Assembly (NCBI GenBank): GCA_958295785.1
Contig: OY282377.1
Location: forward strand, 882,394-946,393
Reading direction: 5' to 3'
Source: an uncultured Latescibacterota bacterium
GTDB lineage: Bacteria; Latescibacterota; UBA2968
DNA: 64,000 nt
The translations under genes and the position numbers were made by a program. Under the pieces are notes generated by a model. It had not been told where the DNA came from. It did no database searches and saw nothing but the letters and a program-made list of their open reading frames with translations. Positions 44,382 to 53,468 of the stretch are shown piece by piece; the first letter of the stretch is position 1; every line of letters begins with the position of its first letter.

Positions 44382-44504
44382 ATTTATTGGGTATAAAGTT
44401 GCAGAAGAAGTCAACAACGGATTAATCGATACCGCTTGTAAAAGCCAATAGCTGTTCAAGCCAAAAAGTTGATACCCCGAGATATATTCAAACATGGTTT
44501 AAAA

Positions 44505-45050
44505 ATGATAACGATCAAAGTTGCCATTATCGACAGCGGCATAGACGCATCGCATTCAGGGGTGGGGGATATTGTGAGTGGGGTTCAGATCCGGATGGGT
44601 GAAGATGGCGAGGTGGTAGTGTCAGATGATTATTCCGATTGTGCGGGGCACGGCACGGCTTGTGCCGGGATTATTCGGAAGAAGGTGCCGGACGCGGCAT
44701 TGTATGGCGTGCGGATTTTTGACGACTCGTTGATGGCGGATGGCCGGGCGTTGATCGCGGCGATTCAGTGGTGCATGGACAACGCGATGGAAGTAGTGAA
44801 TTTGAGCTTGGGCACAACGGATGTGACGTTTAAGCGACCGCTTCAAGCCGTGTGTCGCAAGGCGGTTGATGCGGGCGCGATTCTCGTGGCGGCCGAGAGC
44901 AATGACGGGCGCGAGAGTTACCCCGCGATATTTCCCGAAGTGATTGGGGTGACGGGGGGTGCGATTCACGTCCGAGACGGATTTTACTATCGCAAGGGTC
45001 AGCGCGTCGAATGCGTGGCACGAGGCGATGAGCAGCGCGGTGCTGGCTGA
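44505..45050 (+). CDS. subtilisin-like (S8) protease domain, N-terminal part of a frameshifted fusion
   Basis: 181 aa from the ATG at 44505. It holds the S8 catalytic Asp (VAIIDSGID, Asp10), catalytic His (GHGTACAGI, His49) and the oxyanion Asn region (LVAAESNDGRESYPA). There is no signal peptide or propeptide, so it would act in the cytoplasm. The frame ends at TGA 45048-45050 with an unlikely RGAG tail. The next frame carries the missing Ser motif, so a single-base shift near 45035-45045 has split one gene. Two active-site residues lie here and the third in the next entry. Confidence 0.8.
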   Translation: MITIKVAIIDSGIDASHSGVGDIVSGVQIRMGEDGEVVVSDDYSDCAGHGTACAGIIRKKVPDAALYGVRIFDDSLMADGRALIAAIQWCMDNAMEVVNLSLGTTDVTFKRPLQAVCRKAVDAGAILVAAESNDGRESYPAIFPEVIGVTGGAIHVRDGFYYRKGQRVECVARGDEQRGAG

Positions 45051-45064
45051 ATGGAAAATACATT

Positions 45065-46372
45065 ATGACCGGGGGCAATAGCTTTGCCGCGCCGCATATC
45101 GCGGGCATTGTGGCACGCTTGTTGCGACAGCATCCAAATTCTTCTGTTCAAAAAATTCGGTTATTGTTACGAGAAAGAGCCATAAGAGAAATGCCGAAGA
45201 ACCAGAATACGGCAAAGTCCAGTCGTCAGACACGCCAAAAAGTTTTTCAAGCGGATTATTCCTGGATCAAAAAGGCCGCGCTGTATCCGTATAACAAAGA
45301 GATGCACAGCTTGGTGCGCTATCGCGAGATGCTCGATTTTGAGATCGTTGGCGTCGGCGATCCGCTCGGCAAGGGAATGGGGGGCAAAGATGCGGGCAAA
45401 GTGATTGACGCGCCGGTTGCCAATCTGCGTATCAGCCCAAATATCCGCCGTGCAATGGCAGATGCGGATACGCTCATCTTGGGCTATGTGGATCAACTCT
45501 CCCGCGTTCGCAAGCGCGATTTGCTTAGAGAACATGTCGCATTGGCACTGGATGAGGGATGCCATGTGTTCAGTTTTCAGGCTCTCGATCCAACCGTTTA
45601 CGGCGATCTGTATGACTTGGCGGACAAAAAGGGCTTGCGCTTGGCCTATCCCCATGTGCCCCGATCAGAACTCGCACAGGCGATTCAAAATTTCAAGGCA
45701 CTCCCGCCCGTGGATGTGCCCGTGCTCGCGGTGATGGGCACGAGTTCGCAACAGGGCAAGTTCACCCTGCAACTCGCGTTGCGGTCTCGGTTAAAAAAAG
45801 AAGGATATAAGGTTGGACAAATCGGCACCGAGCACCATGCGCGATTATTTGGCATGGATGCCGTCTTTCCAATGGGATATGCTTCGCCTCTCAAGCTGCC
45901 ATTTCAACAGTACGCGCCGTATTTGGATTACAAGATGCGAGCGGTTTGCCAGCACAGCCGGCCCGACATCATCCTGACAGGCTCTCAATTGGGTACGATT
46001 CCTTATGATATCCAAGAACACAGCACGCATTGTCTGTCTTCATTGGCATTTTTGCTGGGCGTGAAGCCGGATGCCTGCATTTTGGTGGTCAACAGCATCG
46101 ATGCGAAAGCGTACATCCGCGATACGATAGATGGGATACGCGCCTTTTGCAAAGCACCGACCCTGTTGCTGGCGATGGGCGACCGCGAAAAGCAAATCCG
46201 AACCGCTTATGGTCGTAGCTTGATCGCGCCCAAAAAGATGGCGCGATACGAAATTGATCGCCACCTGAAAACATTGGAAGACACGTTTCAACTGCCTGCG
46301 ATTGAGATTTTGTCCGAGAGGGGGCAACAGCGTCTCGTTGAAACCGTGATACAGTATTTCTCAGACGCATAG
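45065..46372 (+). CDS. S8 catalytic Ser segment fused to a DUF1611-like P-loop domain (C-terminal part of a frameshifted fusion)
   Basis: 435 aa as an open frame. The first residues (MTGGNSFAAPHIAGIVARLL) are the S8 serine motif; in the same frame WLNGKYI precedes the ATG, so the true gene continued from the previous entry. From about residue 65 the sequence (YPYNKEMHSLVRYREMLDFE) follows the DUF1611 N-terminal Rossmann-like pattern, and MGTSSQQGKFTLQLALRSRL is the DUF1611 P-loop. DUF1611 includes DgcN-type enzymes of D-glutamate metabolism, but this branch is divergent. An acyl carrier protein gene starts 8 bases after its stop. A protease-DUF1611 fusion is unusual and I know no assigned role. 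Confidence 0.75.
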   Translation: MTGGNSFAAPHIAGIVARLLRQHPNSSVQKIRLLLRERAIREMPKNQNTAKSSRQTRQKVFQADYSWIKKAALYPYNKEMHSLVRYREMLDFEIVGVGDPLGKGMGGKDAGKVIDAPVANLRISPNIRRAMADADTLILGYVDQLSRVRKRDLLREHVALALDEGCHVFSFQALDPTVYGDLYDLADKKGLRLAYPHVPRSELAQAIQNFKALPPVDVPVLAVMGTSSQQGKFTLQLALRSRLKKEGYKVGQIGTEHHARLFGMDAVFPMGYASPLKLPFQQYAPYLDYKMRAVCQHSRPDIILTGSQLGTIPYDIQEHSTHCLSSLAFLLGVKPDACILVVNSIDAKAYIRDTIDGIRAFCKAPTLLLAMGDREKQIRTAYGRSLIAPKKMARYEIDRHLKTLEDTFQLPAIEILSERGQQRLVETVIQYFSDA

Positions 46373-46380
46373 GAGGGTTT

Positions 46381-46647
46381 ATGTCTATTGAACATCGGGT
46401 CAAACAGGTCATTATTCGCACCTTGTCTCTTGAAGTTGACCCGCAAGAAATAGACGATGAAGACGCGCTGTTTGGCGGTGGTTTGGGTCTCAATTCAATG
46501 GCGACGATTGAACTCGTCGTGGCCTTGGAAAAAGAATTTGGTCTTGAAGTGCCCGATGAAGATTTGCGTGTGGAACTGTTCGAGAGCGTGAAAACAATGG
46601 CCGATTATGTTCGCTCCGCACGCGAAGGCGCGACTGCCACCTGTTAG
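46381..46647 (+). CDS. acyl carrier protein-like phosphopantetheine-binding protein
   Basis: 88 aa with TAGGAGGG upstream. The ACP four-helix pattern is clear: VKQVIIRTLSLEVDPQEIDD, then GLGLNSMATIELVVALEKEF with the phosphopantetheine-accepting Ser39 in LNSMA rather than the common DSL, and VPDEDLRVELFESVKTMADY. It is not next to fatty-acid genes, but 8 bases after the S8-DUF1611 fusion, so it is probably a dedicated carrier for that pathway. Confidence 0.85.
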   Translation: MSIEHRVKQVIIRTLSLEVDPQEIDDEDALFGGGLGLNSMATIELVVALEKEFGLEVPDEDLRVELFESVKTMADYVRSAREGATATC

Positions 46648-46679
46648 ATATAGATAAGCCAGCAAAAAATTCTTCCAAC

Positions 46680-46713
46680 AAAAAAAGCCGACGTTTGCAC
46701 GTCGGCTTTTTTT
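46680..46713. terminator. bidirectional intrinsic terminator
   Basis: AGCCGACGT, loop TTGC, ACGTCGGCT, flanked by seven A on the left and seven T on the right. It can end the ACP transcript on plus and the secDF transcript on minus. Confidence 0.93.
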
Positions 46714-46781
46714 GTTTTGAGCGAAAGGCAACCACATAAGAACGCAGATGAGAAGCGAGGGCATAGTGAACAGTGCCCAAA

Positions 46782-49313
46782 TTATGCCGCGCTTCGGTTT
46801 CGCCTCGCTTTTGCCTCTCGGCGGTTGTGCCACTCAACCACGATGGGCGAGGCCACAAAAGCGGATGAGTACGTACCCACCACAATGCCGATGAGCAGGG
46901 CAATTGCAAAGTCGCGGATCACTTCGCCGCCCAGGAAAATCAGCGAGAGAACCACCAGCATGGTCGTGCCCGACGTGAGCACAGTGCGGTTGAGACATTC
47001 GTTGATGGCGCGGTTGATCACCGTGCCAAACGCATCGCGGCGATACAATTTGAGATCTTCTCGAATGCGGTCATAGACCACAATGGTATCGTTGAGGGAA
47101 TACCCCACAATGGTGAGCAAGGCCGCCACAATGGCCAGGGAAATTTCCCGATCCAGAATGGAGAAAATCCCCAGCGTGATCATCACATCGTGGAACAGGG
47201 CGATCACGGCGGCAACTCCAAACTCGATCTGCCTGAAGCGCCACCACACGTACACAATGATGAGGATCATCGAAACGAGAATGGCATAGACCGCATTGGT
47301 TTTGAGTTCCTCGCCAATTTTGGGGCCAACCGCTTCTTGGCGGCGCAACCACTCGGTCGCATCTTGAATATTGCCGGCAAAATCGGATTTGAGCCTGGTT
47401 TTGATGGCATCGGCGATGGTCGTGCCTTCGGCCTCTTCTTCCACGCGAATGAGAATGTCGTTGGGCGACCCAAACTCTTTGATTTCGCTGTTTCGCAAAT
47501 CCACGCTGCGATCCCCAACGCGCACATCGCCCAATGACTGGCGGATGTCGCCCACAGAAGCCGCGGGTTCAAAGTGCAATTCGAGCAACGTGCCACCGGC
47601 AAAATCGATGCCCAGATTGTACCCTCCTTTGACAAAGGTGGATCCCAAACCGATGAAAATGAAAACGATAGACAAAACAAACGCGCTGTGCCGCAGGCCG
47701 AGAAAGTTGATATTGGTATCGCCAAAAACGCGCAATCTGCCGATGTTCAGGCTGGGGTTGATCTGACGCGCGATGATCGTGTCGTAAATGGTGCGCGTGA
47801 CAAAGATCGCGGTGAACATCGACGCGATGATCCCGATCATCAGGGTCAGCGCAAATCCTTTGATGGGGCCGGTGCCGTATTGATAGAGCACAATGGCCGT
47901 GATGATGGTGGTTACATTGGCATCGACAATGGTCTGAACCGCCCGCGTATACCCATTCTCTATCGCCGCGCGCACGGTTTTGCCCGCGCGCAATTCCTCG
48001 CGGATGCGCTCGAGAATCAGCACATTGGCATCTACGGCCATACCGATAGTCAAAATAATCCCCGCAATGCCGGGCAGGGTCAGCGTGCCTTGGAAAGCCG
48101 CGAGAATCGCCATGACAAAGACCAAATTGAGCACGAGTGCGAGGTCCGCAACCAGGCCCGAAAAGCCGTAGTAAATGACCATAAAGACGATCACGATGAT
48201 CAGGCCAATGGCGGCTGCATTTCTGCCTTGTTCAATTGAATCGCGCCCAAGCGAAGGCCCCACCGTGCGGTCTTCCACGATTTGGACATCGGCCGGCAAC
48301 GCGCCCGCGCGCAAGACAATGGCGAGGTCTTTGGCCTCTTCAATGTTGCCCGTGCCTTCAATAATGCCCGACCCTTGGCTGATTTTGGAGCGAATTGTGG
48401 GCGCGGAATAGACCTGATCGTCGAGAATGATCGCCATGCGTTCCTCCACATTCGCCCCCGTGACCCGCCCAAAGAGGCGCACGCCCTGGCTGGTGGTCGT
48501 AAAATTGACAATGGGTTGACCCGCATTTTCAAAAGATTGACCGGTGGTGACAGACGCATCCGAGAGAATTTCGCCCGTCATTTCCACGCGCCTTTTGACG
48601 TAGTAAAGCGCGCGATAGAGTTGCCCATCGCCCATTTCTTCAACCTTGGATCCCCAGAGAAATTGGGCATCGGGCGGCGTGAGCTTTTGCACGCCCGGAC
48701 GAGAGAGAATGTCTCGCACCGTCAAAATATTGTCTTCCAAAACCACGAGGTCTCGCCCATACGAGCGAACATAGCGCGAAAGGGATGGGGTGTCGGCGGC
48801 GGTTTGACCCAAGAGCGGGTCGTCGTCGGTTTTTGTGCTGTCAGCGGGGGCTTGTGCCGCCAGATACGTGTCTATTTTTTCGATCATCCCCACGCGGCCT
48901 TCGTCGGATTCGAGAATCTTAAATTCGAGCCGCGCGGTTTTGCCGATCAGGCCCTTGGCGCGTTCAATGTCTTGCACGCCCGGCAATTCGACCACAATGC
49001 GCCAATCGCCTTCGCGGTGAATGATGGGCTCGGAAACGCCAAATTGGTCGATGCGGTTGCGGATAACTTCGAGGGCGCGTGCGACAACATCGGTTTTTTC
49101 ATCGTCTGAAAGATTGGATTGATCCACTTCAAGGACGAGGTGGATGCCCCCTTGCAAGTCCAACCCCAAGTTAATGGCCTGTTGCTTGACGCGCTCTCGA
49201 CGGTCCAAATTTTCCGGCGGCGCGTAATAAAATTGGTACGTGGGATAAAGATAAAAAAGCGCGAGCACAATGGTCGCACCTATCGCCAACAAACGCCAGC
49301 TTTCTCGGGTCAT
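46782..49313 (-). CDS. secDF: fused protein translocase subunit SecDF
   Basis: 843 aa. The SecD part starts with a membrane helix and INLGLDLQGGIHLVLEV, has the periplasmic P1 domain (GVSEPIIHREGDWRIVVELP) and GIAGIILTIGMAVDANVLI. The SecF part begins near residue 530 with NFLGLRHSAFVLSIVFIFIG, then AGGTLLELHF and VGYSLNDTIVVYDRIREDL. SecDF uses proton motive force to pull exported proteins after SecA/SecYEG. The fusion is the usual state in Bacteroidota, Bacillota and related phyla. It is followed by the bidirectional terminator. Confidence 0.96.
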   Translation of the reverse strand: MTRESWRLLAIGATIVLALFYLYPTYQFYYAPPENLDRRERVKQQAINLGLDLQGGIHLVLEVDQSNLSDDEKTDVVARALEVIRNRIDQFGVSEPIIHREGDWRIVVELPGVQDIERAKGLIGKTARLEFKILESDEGRVGMIEKIDTYLAAQAPADSTKTDDDPLLGQTAADTPSLSRYVRSYGRDLVVLEDNILTVRDILSRPGVQKLTPPDAQFLWGSKVEEMGDGQLYRALYYVKRRVEMTGEILSDASVTTGQSFENAGQPIVNFTTTSQGVRLFGRVTGANVEERMAIILDDQVYSAPTIRSKISQGSGIIEGTGNIEEAKDLAIVLRAGALPADVQIVEDRTVGPSLGRDSIEQGRNAAAIGLIIVIVFMVIYYGFSGLVADLALVLNLVFVMAILAAFQGTLTLPGIAGIILTIGMAVDANVLILERIREELRAGKTVRAAIENGYTRAVQTIVDANVTTIITAIVLYQYGTGPIKGFALTLMIGIIASMFTAIFVTRTIYDTIIARQINPSLNIGRLRVFGDTNINFLGLRHSAFVLSIVFIFIGLGSTFVKGGYNLGIDFAGGTLLELHFEPAASVGDIRQSLGDVRVGDRSVDLRNSEIKEFGSPNDILIRVEEEAEGTTIADAIKTRLKSDFAGNIQDATEWLRRQEAVGPKIGEELKTNAVYAILVSMILIIVYVWWRFRQIEFGVAAVIALFHDVMITLGIFSILDREISLAIVAALLTIVGYSLNDTIVVYDRIREDLKLYRRDAFGTVINRAINECLNRTVLTSGTTMLVVLSLIFLGGEVIRDFAIALLIGIVVGTYSSAFVASPIVVEWHNRREAKARRNRSAA

Positions 49314-49336
49314 TGCAAAAAGAACTCCGTTTGGGG

Positions 49337-50305
49337 TTATCGGTCGCGCTCAACCACATGTTGAACGGCCAAAACAAGCGCGTCTCGCGCGCAAGAAGTG
49401 TGCAGGACATTCAGATTTTTGAGTGCGGATTGGGCATAAGAACGCGCCTCTTCTCGCGCGGCTTCAACGCCCCGATAGCGTTGGACAAAGCGCGTGACTT
49501 CTCGCCAATCCCCGTCGGTTTCCAAGCCGTTGAGCACTTTGGTGCGAATGCGCGTTGCTTCGCCATTTTCGCAGTTTGCCAGCGCGCGAATGAGGGGCAA
49601 GGTCAATTTTTTTTCTCGCAAATCGTTTCCCGTGGGCTTGCCCAGATCGTTTGTATTGCCGATCAGGTCGAGCACGTCGTCTGTAATCTGGTAGGCCACG
49701 CCGATTTTGCTGCCGAAAGACGCCATACGCACGACTTGGTCGGGTGATCCGTTGCCCAAAAGCGCGCCCAATTCGCAAGATAGCGCGAGCAGGGATGCGG
49801 TTTTTTTGTTGATCATGCGAAAGTAGTGCGACGCCTCACCCGATGTGGATGTTTCGCCCTCGAGAATTTCACCTTCGACAATGCGCTGAATCGCGTGGGT
49901 CGCGGCGTTCATCACCGGCAAAGAATTGAGCCCAACGAGCACTTGCATCGATTTGGCAAAGAGAAAATCGCCCATCAAAATGGCCGTGCGATTGCCCCAT
50001 TGCAGATGCAGGCCATTGCAACCCCGACGCGTTTCCGCATTGTCGATCACATCGTCGTGAACGAGCGATGCCGTCTGGATGATTTCAACGCCCACAGCAG
50101 CATCGATCACCGCGTCTGAACACTCGCCCACGGCCTGCGCCGTCAATAATGCGAGGGCCGGTCGGAATCGCCTGCCCCGATTTTTGACGACGTGATAGGC
50201 CATTTCTTGAATGCCATAGACATCAGAGGCCATCATCACTTCTTCGAGACGCGCTTCAAAACGCGCGATCTGATATTGGATAGGCGCGAAAATTTGATCT
50301 AACAT
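49337..50305 (-). CDS. trans-isoprenyl diphosphate synthase (octaprenyl/heptaprenyl type)
   Basis: 322 aa from the ATG at 50305 (MLDQIFAPIQYQI). The two Asp-rich motifs are LVHDDVIDNAETRRG (84-88) and YQITDDVLDLIG (from 209), and GRRFRPAL and MGDFLFAKS are typical. The residues before the first Asp-rich motif are small, which fits a long-chain product such as a quinone side chain, but chain length is only a guess. It lies 23 bases upstream of secDF on the same strand. Confidence 0.92.
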   Translation of the reverse strand: MLDQIFAPIQYQIARFEARLEEVMMASDVYGIQEMAYHVVKNRGRRFRPALALLTAQAVGECSDAVIDAAVGVEIIQTASLVHDDVIDNAETRRGCNGLHLQWGNRTAILMGDFLFAKSMQVLVGLNSLPVMNAATHAIQRIVEGEILEGETSTSGEASHYFRMINKKTASLLALSCELGALLGNGSPDQVVRMASFGSKIGVAYQITDDVLDLIGNTNDLGKPTGNDLREKKLTLPLIRALANCENGEATRIRTKVLNGLETDGDWREVTRFVQRYRGVEAAREEARSYAQSALKNLNVLHTSCARDALVLAVQHVVERDR

Positions 50306-50461
50306 AGCGGATAACAGGGTGAGAGATTTATGGGACCTATCCCCCTTTCTAAAAGGCATAGGGGAAATCAGGTCTCCCGCCTCGTGGAGGGGGCATCATT
50401 CATTTCAAACCGCTTTTAAGGCGTGAGAAATTAACAAAAAAGGTCGGAAAAGTCAATACAA

Positions 50462-51322
50462 TCAGATTTGCTTGCGGGCGAGTACTGCGCGGGGATGCCC
50501 GCACAGGTCGGCATAGGTGGCGGTGTGGGTCAGGCCGATGTGTCGCCGGATCAGTTGGGCAACGGCATCGGCTTGGTCGTGGCCGATTTCCAAGCCCAAC
50601 AGCCCGTCCCGTGCGAGCAAAGGAATGCTGCGGGGAATGATTTTGCGATAAAAACTCAGGCCATCGCTACCCCCATCCAAGGCGAGGCGCGGATCAAAAG
50701 CGCGAACCTCGGGTTGGAGCGCGTCGATAGCACTGCGGGGGATATAGGGAGGGTTGGAAAGAATGGCGTGAAAGTGCTTGGGTTTTGCAAAGGGCGCGAG
50801 GAGATCGGTTTGAACAAAAGAAATGCGGTCGGAAACGCCATTGAGGCGGGCGTTTCGGCGGGCGAGGCAAAGCGCGCCGTGCGATATATCCGCGCCGATC
50901 ACATGAGACGCTGGCCGTTCTTTTGCCAGAGCAATGGCGATAATCCCCGACCCCGTGCCAATGTCGAGAATGCGGGGGTTTGGGCAGTCTGTTAAGTGGT
51001 CAATGGCAACTTCAACCAGGGTCTCTGTTTCCGGGCGGGGAATGAGGGCATCGGGCGAGGTGTAAAAGGGAAGGCCGTAAAATTCGGTGTTGCCCAAGAG
51101 GTGTTGCAGGGGAATGCGATTGGCGCGGCGAAAAATCATGCTGCGAAAGGTCGCGCACTGTGCCACCGCAAGCGGCTGACGCGCCCGCAAGTGCAGTTCT
51201 GAACGCGAGCATTGAAGCACATGGGCGAGCACCCATTCGGCATCCACCCGTGGGCTGGAAACACCCGCTTGGCCGAGGATACCGCTGGCCCAGGTCAGAA
51301 TATGGCGAATAGAGGAGGGCAT
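50462..51322 (-). CDS. prmC: peptide chain release factor N5-glutamine methyltransferase
   Basis: 286 aa. The N-terminal helical domain is followed by the Rossmann methyltransferase: LIPRPETETLVE, ILDIGTGSGIIAIALA and the catalytic SNPPYIPRSAID (190-193). It methylates the GGQ glutamine of release factors; prfA lies 0.7 kb upstream on the same strand, the usual neighbourhood, but a repeat-filled gap now separates them. Confidence 0.94.
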   Translation of the reverse strand: MPSSIRHILTWASGILGQAGVSSPRVDAEWVLAHVLQCSRSELHLRARQPLAVAQCATFRSMIFRRANRIPLQHLLGNTEFYGLPFYTSPDALIPRPETETLVEVAIDHLTDCPNPRILDIGTGSGIIAIALAKERPASHVIGADISHGALCLARRNARLNGVSDRISFVQTDLLAPFAKPKHFHAILSNPPYIPRSAIDALQPEVRAFDPRLALDGGSDGLSFYRKIIPRSIPLLARDGLLGLEIGHDQADAVAQLIRRHIGLTHTATYADLCGHPRAVLARKQI

Positions 51323-52038
51323 GGAATAGACGGAAGGGGGACAATTGACCGTTGAACGGGCTTGAAAGGCAATACCTCATTCTCAGGCCAGTTCATCGGC
51401 GAATCATCCATCCCTAAAGGCGAGAAACGAAGCGTAAGGGATCCTCTGTGTCCGCCCGAATGGGCGAATGGACGGACGGGTTATACCAATTTGATTTTCT
51501 GTTGACCTAATGCGATATGCGACCCGCGAATGATTCTCTTGACATTCCGCAGTCATTCAGAGAAGCCATTACAAACAGGCCATCCCAAAAGACCATCAGA
51601 TAAAGCCATCACGCACAGCGCGCAAGGCCGTCTCGCAACCAACAGCCATCTGGCAACCCACCTTGCAGGCCAACGCATGTCGTCCTATTACAAAAGCGAT
51701 TTGCGCTGTGCAAGCCTCTCGGCGTTTGAGAGCGGCATTTTTTGCTTCCTTTTTTTTGCTGTTGAAAAAAAGTAGGTCGCCGAAGGCATCAAAGGCAACC
51801 CACAAGAAGGCAGAACCAAACGCTTGAGACAAGCAATGCATGATCTCTACGGAACATCTGTTCCTCATTCCTCATTCCTCCCTGATGGGAGGCAGAATAC
51901 GGACAACTAAAAATCAATTTGGTATTACAACTGCGATAGCAGTTCATGGACAGATGGATGATCGAAAGGATTTGGAGCGGGATCAGAACGCGAGTTCTCT
52001 GACTCGGTGCTCGGTGGAGGGGAAGACCCTTTCAAACT
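51323..52038. other. 716-bp intergenic stretch between prmC and prfA, no gene seen
   Basis: No frame looks coding. Features: a CTCAGGCCAGTTCATC phrase (51382) shared with 38691, a small CGCCC/GGGCG hairpin near 51453-51466, a 16-bp inverted repeat that brackets 51483-51925, loosely repeated GCCATC units near 51560-51610, and a palindrome AACTGCGATAGCAGTT near 51930 shared with 18239. It looks like a relic of mobile or repeat DNA. Confidence 0.55.
51483..51925. repeat. inverted-repeat-bounded 443-bp segment (possible MITE relic)
   Basis: ATACCAATTTGATTTT (51483-51498) and AAAATCAATTTGGTAT (51910-51925) are inverted copies with one mismatch. The interior has no transposase and no coding frame I can support. 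Clear target duplications were not seen. Confidence 0.45.
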
Positions 52039-53106
52039 TTAGACCGCCCCCGTGAACTTTTCCGTTTGGTCGGACAGGCGGAGGGCGTCGATGAGTTCTG
52101 CGATATCCCCGTCGAGGATATTTTCGAGCCTGTGCAGGGTGAGTTTGATGCGGTGGTCGGTCACGCGCCCTTGGGGGAAATTGTACGTGCGAATTTTCGC
52201 GCTTCGGTCTCCGCTGCCGATCTGCGAGCGGCGGTCCGCTGCGGTTTTGGCCCGTTGTTCCCGAATGGCCTGATCGAACAGGCGTGACCGCAAGACCTTG
52301 AGTGCTTTGGCCCGGTTTTTGTGCTGAGATTTTTCGTCCTGACACGTCACGACAAGGCCAGAGGGGATGTGGGTAATCCGCACGGCTGAATCGGTGGTGT
52401 TGACGCTTTGTCCGCCGGGGCCTGACGAGCGGAAAACGTCAATTTTAAGGTCGTTGGGATCGATGTCTATATCGACCTCTTCGGCTTCGGGCAAAACCGC
52501 GACCGTCGCCGTGGAGGTGTGAATGCGCCCACTCGATTCGGTTTCCGGGACGCGCTGCACGCGGTGTACGCCACTTTCGTACTTCAGCCTGCCGTAGATG
52601 CCATTGCCAGCGACCGAAAAGATGACCTCTTTGTACCCGCCAATGCCCGTGGAATTTGAACTGAGGATTTCACAGCGTCCACCCGCGTTTTCCGCATAGC
52701 GCGAATACATGCGGTGGAGGTCCGCAGCAAAAAGGGCGGCCTCATCGCCGCCTGCGCCCGCGCGTATTTCCACGATGGTGTCTTTGCCATCGTTGGGGTC
52801 TTTGGGGATCAAGAGTTGTTTGAGCTTTGCAGACAGATCGGCTTCCCGCCGCGCGAGGTCCTCTTTTTCCATCTGCGCCATGTCTATAAGTTCGGCATCA
52901 TCGGACGTGCGGATGATGTCATTGGCATCTGTCAAGTCGGCGCGCACTTTGGTATAGGCGCGATGGGTTGTGACGATTTCTTCGAGATCGCGGTATTCCT
53001 TGCTGAGTTTGCGAACGCGGTTCGGATCCGTGGCGACTTCGGGCCGCGCCATTTCTTCGCCGAGTTTGCGATACCGGGTCTCGATATTTTCGAGTTGTTC
53101 AAACAT
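52039..53106 (-). CDS. prfA: peptide chain release factor 1
   Basis: 355 aa. GGQ at 231-233 ([18 protein letters not shown]) and the N-terminal coiled-coil domain 1 are present; the ATFRSVH-like RF1 region and the [20 protein letters not shown] follow the family pattern. It reads UAA and UAG at translation end. The start lies 15 bases after rpmE, so the rho-rpmE-prfA genes form one unit. Confidence 0.97.
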   Translation of the reverse strand: MFEQLENIETRYRKLGEEMARPEVATDPNRVRKLSKEYRDLEEIVTTHRAYTKVRADLTDANDIIRTSDDAELIDMAQMEKEDLARREADLSAKLKQLLIPKDPNDGKDTIVEIRAGAGGDEAALFAADLHRMYSRYAENAGGRCEILSSNSTGIGGYKEVIFSVAGNGIYGRLKYESGVHRVQRVPETESSGRIHTSTATVAVLPEAEEVDIDIDPNDLKIDVFRSSGPGGQSVNTTDSAVRITHIPSGLVVTCQDEKSQHKNRAKALKVLRSRLFDQAIREQRAKTAADRRSQIGSGDRSAKIRTYNFPQGRVTDHRIKLTLHRLENILDGDIAELIDALRLSDQTEKFTGAV

Positions 53107-53121
53107 GACAAATCCGAGGGG

Positions 53122-53388
53122 TTACTCGTCTTCCGGGTTCTTAAGACCGTACCGGCGGCGATAGCGCTCGACCATCCCCGCGGTATCGACCAGCATCATT
53201 TTGCCCGTGAAAAACGGATGGGTGGCCGAACTGATTTCGACTTTGATCAGCGGATAGGTGTTGCCATCCTCCCATTGGATGGTTTCTTCAGACGTGCGCG
53301 TCGAGCGCGTTTTGACCCGAAATGGGGGATTCGCGCTGGCGTCTTCAAAAATCACGTCGCGGTATTCTGGATGAATCTCGGGTTTCAT
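53122..53388 (-). CDS. rpmE2: 50S ribosomal protein L31, type B (zinc-free)
   Basis: 88 aa with GAACGAGGACAAAACA upstream. MKPEIHPEYRDVIFEDASAN and SATHPFFTGKMMLVDTAGMV are typical of L31. The zinc-binding cysteines of type A L31 are absent, which makes this the type B form often used under low zinc. It is placed between rho and prfA as in many genomes. Confidence 0.93.
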   Translation of the reverse strand: MKPEIHPEYRDVIFEDASANPPFRVKTRSTRTSEETIQWEDGNTYPLIKVEISSATHPFFTGKMMLVDTAGMVERYRRRYGLKNPEDE

Positions 53389-53414
53389 TGTTTTGTCCTC
53401 GTTCTAAAGAAAAT

Positions 53415-53428
53415 GGGCGGTATTGCCC
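53415..53428 (-). terminator. weak hairpin after rho
   Basis: GGGC/GCCC with a six-base loop, followed on the minus strand by ATTTTCTTT. The short stem and broken U run make it a partial terminator at best, between rho and rpmE. Confidence 0.35.
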
Positions 53429-53468
53429 GCGAAACATATCAAAATGTAGCCAAAGAATCAAGTCGCCT

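Noticed and set aside
51530-51868. Small open frames in the prmC-prfA gap
   Set aside because: No ribosome site, odd composition, and both strands open at once in repeat-like DNA.
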